DNA from: an uncultured Pseudomonadales bacterium | Lineage (GTDB): Bacteria > Pseudomonadota > Gammaproteobacteria > Pseudomonadales > CANNCY01 | DNA length: 64,000 bases | Assembly (NCBI GenBank): GCA_947503335.1 | Contig: CANNCY010000001.1 | Coordinates: forward strand, 310,001-374,000 | Direction of reading: 5' to 3' | Content: more notes on this DNA, generated by a model | The model's input: the letters and a program-made list of their open reading frames with translations, nothing else | Databases searched by the model: none | Told to the model about the DNA's origin: nothing | DNA letters: not shown here | Numbering within the stretch: the stretch's first letter is position 1

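Overview
The window suggests a free-living, probably marine, heterotrophic gammaproteobacterium close to the Pseudomonadales/Cellvibrionales. The reasons are the nlpD-rpoS-fdxA-mutS ... cinA-recA gene order known from Pseudomonas, a canonical gammaproteobacterial LexA box at recA, many Gram-negative envelope proteins (TonB receptor, TolC, OmpA-like) and a giant type I-secreted adhesin. No tRNA, rRNA, transposase or CRISPR array was seen.

Region 1 (1-5.35 kb) is the stress/repair block: the 3' part of nlpD, rpoS, a previously unlisted RsmZ/CsrB-like small RNA candidate with its own promoter and terminator, fdxA and mutS. Region 2 (5.5-8.05 kb) holds a GST-like protein, a PhoD-like lipoprotein phosphatase and cytidine deaminase.

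Region 3 (8.1-22.3 kb) is a nucleoside-scavenging island: NupC transporter, DeoB, DeoD, Upp, an MFS exporter, a CatB-like acetyltransferase, a TonB-dependent receptor, DeoA, DeoC, a two-domain aldehyde dehydrogenase and a LacI-type regulator. Palindromes of the form GTTAAAC-GTTTAAC, with the central CG typical of LacI-family operators, lie upstream of nupC/cdd, deoB and deoA/TonB receptor. Together the genes import deoxynucleosides, release the bases, convert deoxyribose-1-P to deoxyribose-5-P, split it to glyceraldehyde-3-P plus acetaldehyde, and oxidise the acetaldehyde. This island and its flanks sit between mutS and cinA, which are near neighbours in Pseudomonas.

Region 4 (22.4-26 kb): cinA/pncC, a small charged secreted protein, a secreted isoaspartyl peptidase/asparaginase, recA with a LexA box, and an LprI-like protein.

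Region 5 (26-64 kb) is a giant adhesin and its export system. A minus-strand operon encodes a LapB-type ABC transporter, HlyD, TolC, an OmpA-like protein, a hybrid sensor kinase whose phospho-acceptor histidine is replaced by tyrosine, and a second OmpA-like protein. After a small TSUP/LLM/GST group comes the 3' part of one gene running from the right window edge to 36,660: at least 9,112 residues of cadherin-like and tandem-95 repeats, interspersed with LamG, lectin-like, F5/8 type C and galactose-binding-like domains, one internal RTX block and a C-terminal RTX/type I secretion domain. Its N-terminus lies outside the window.
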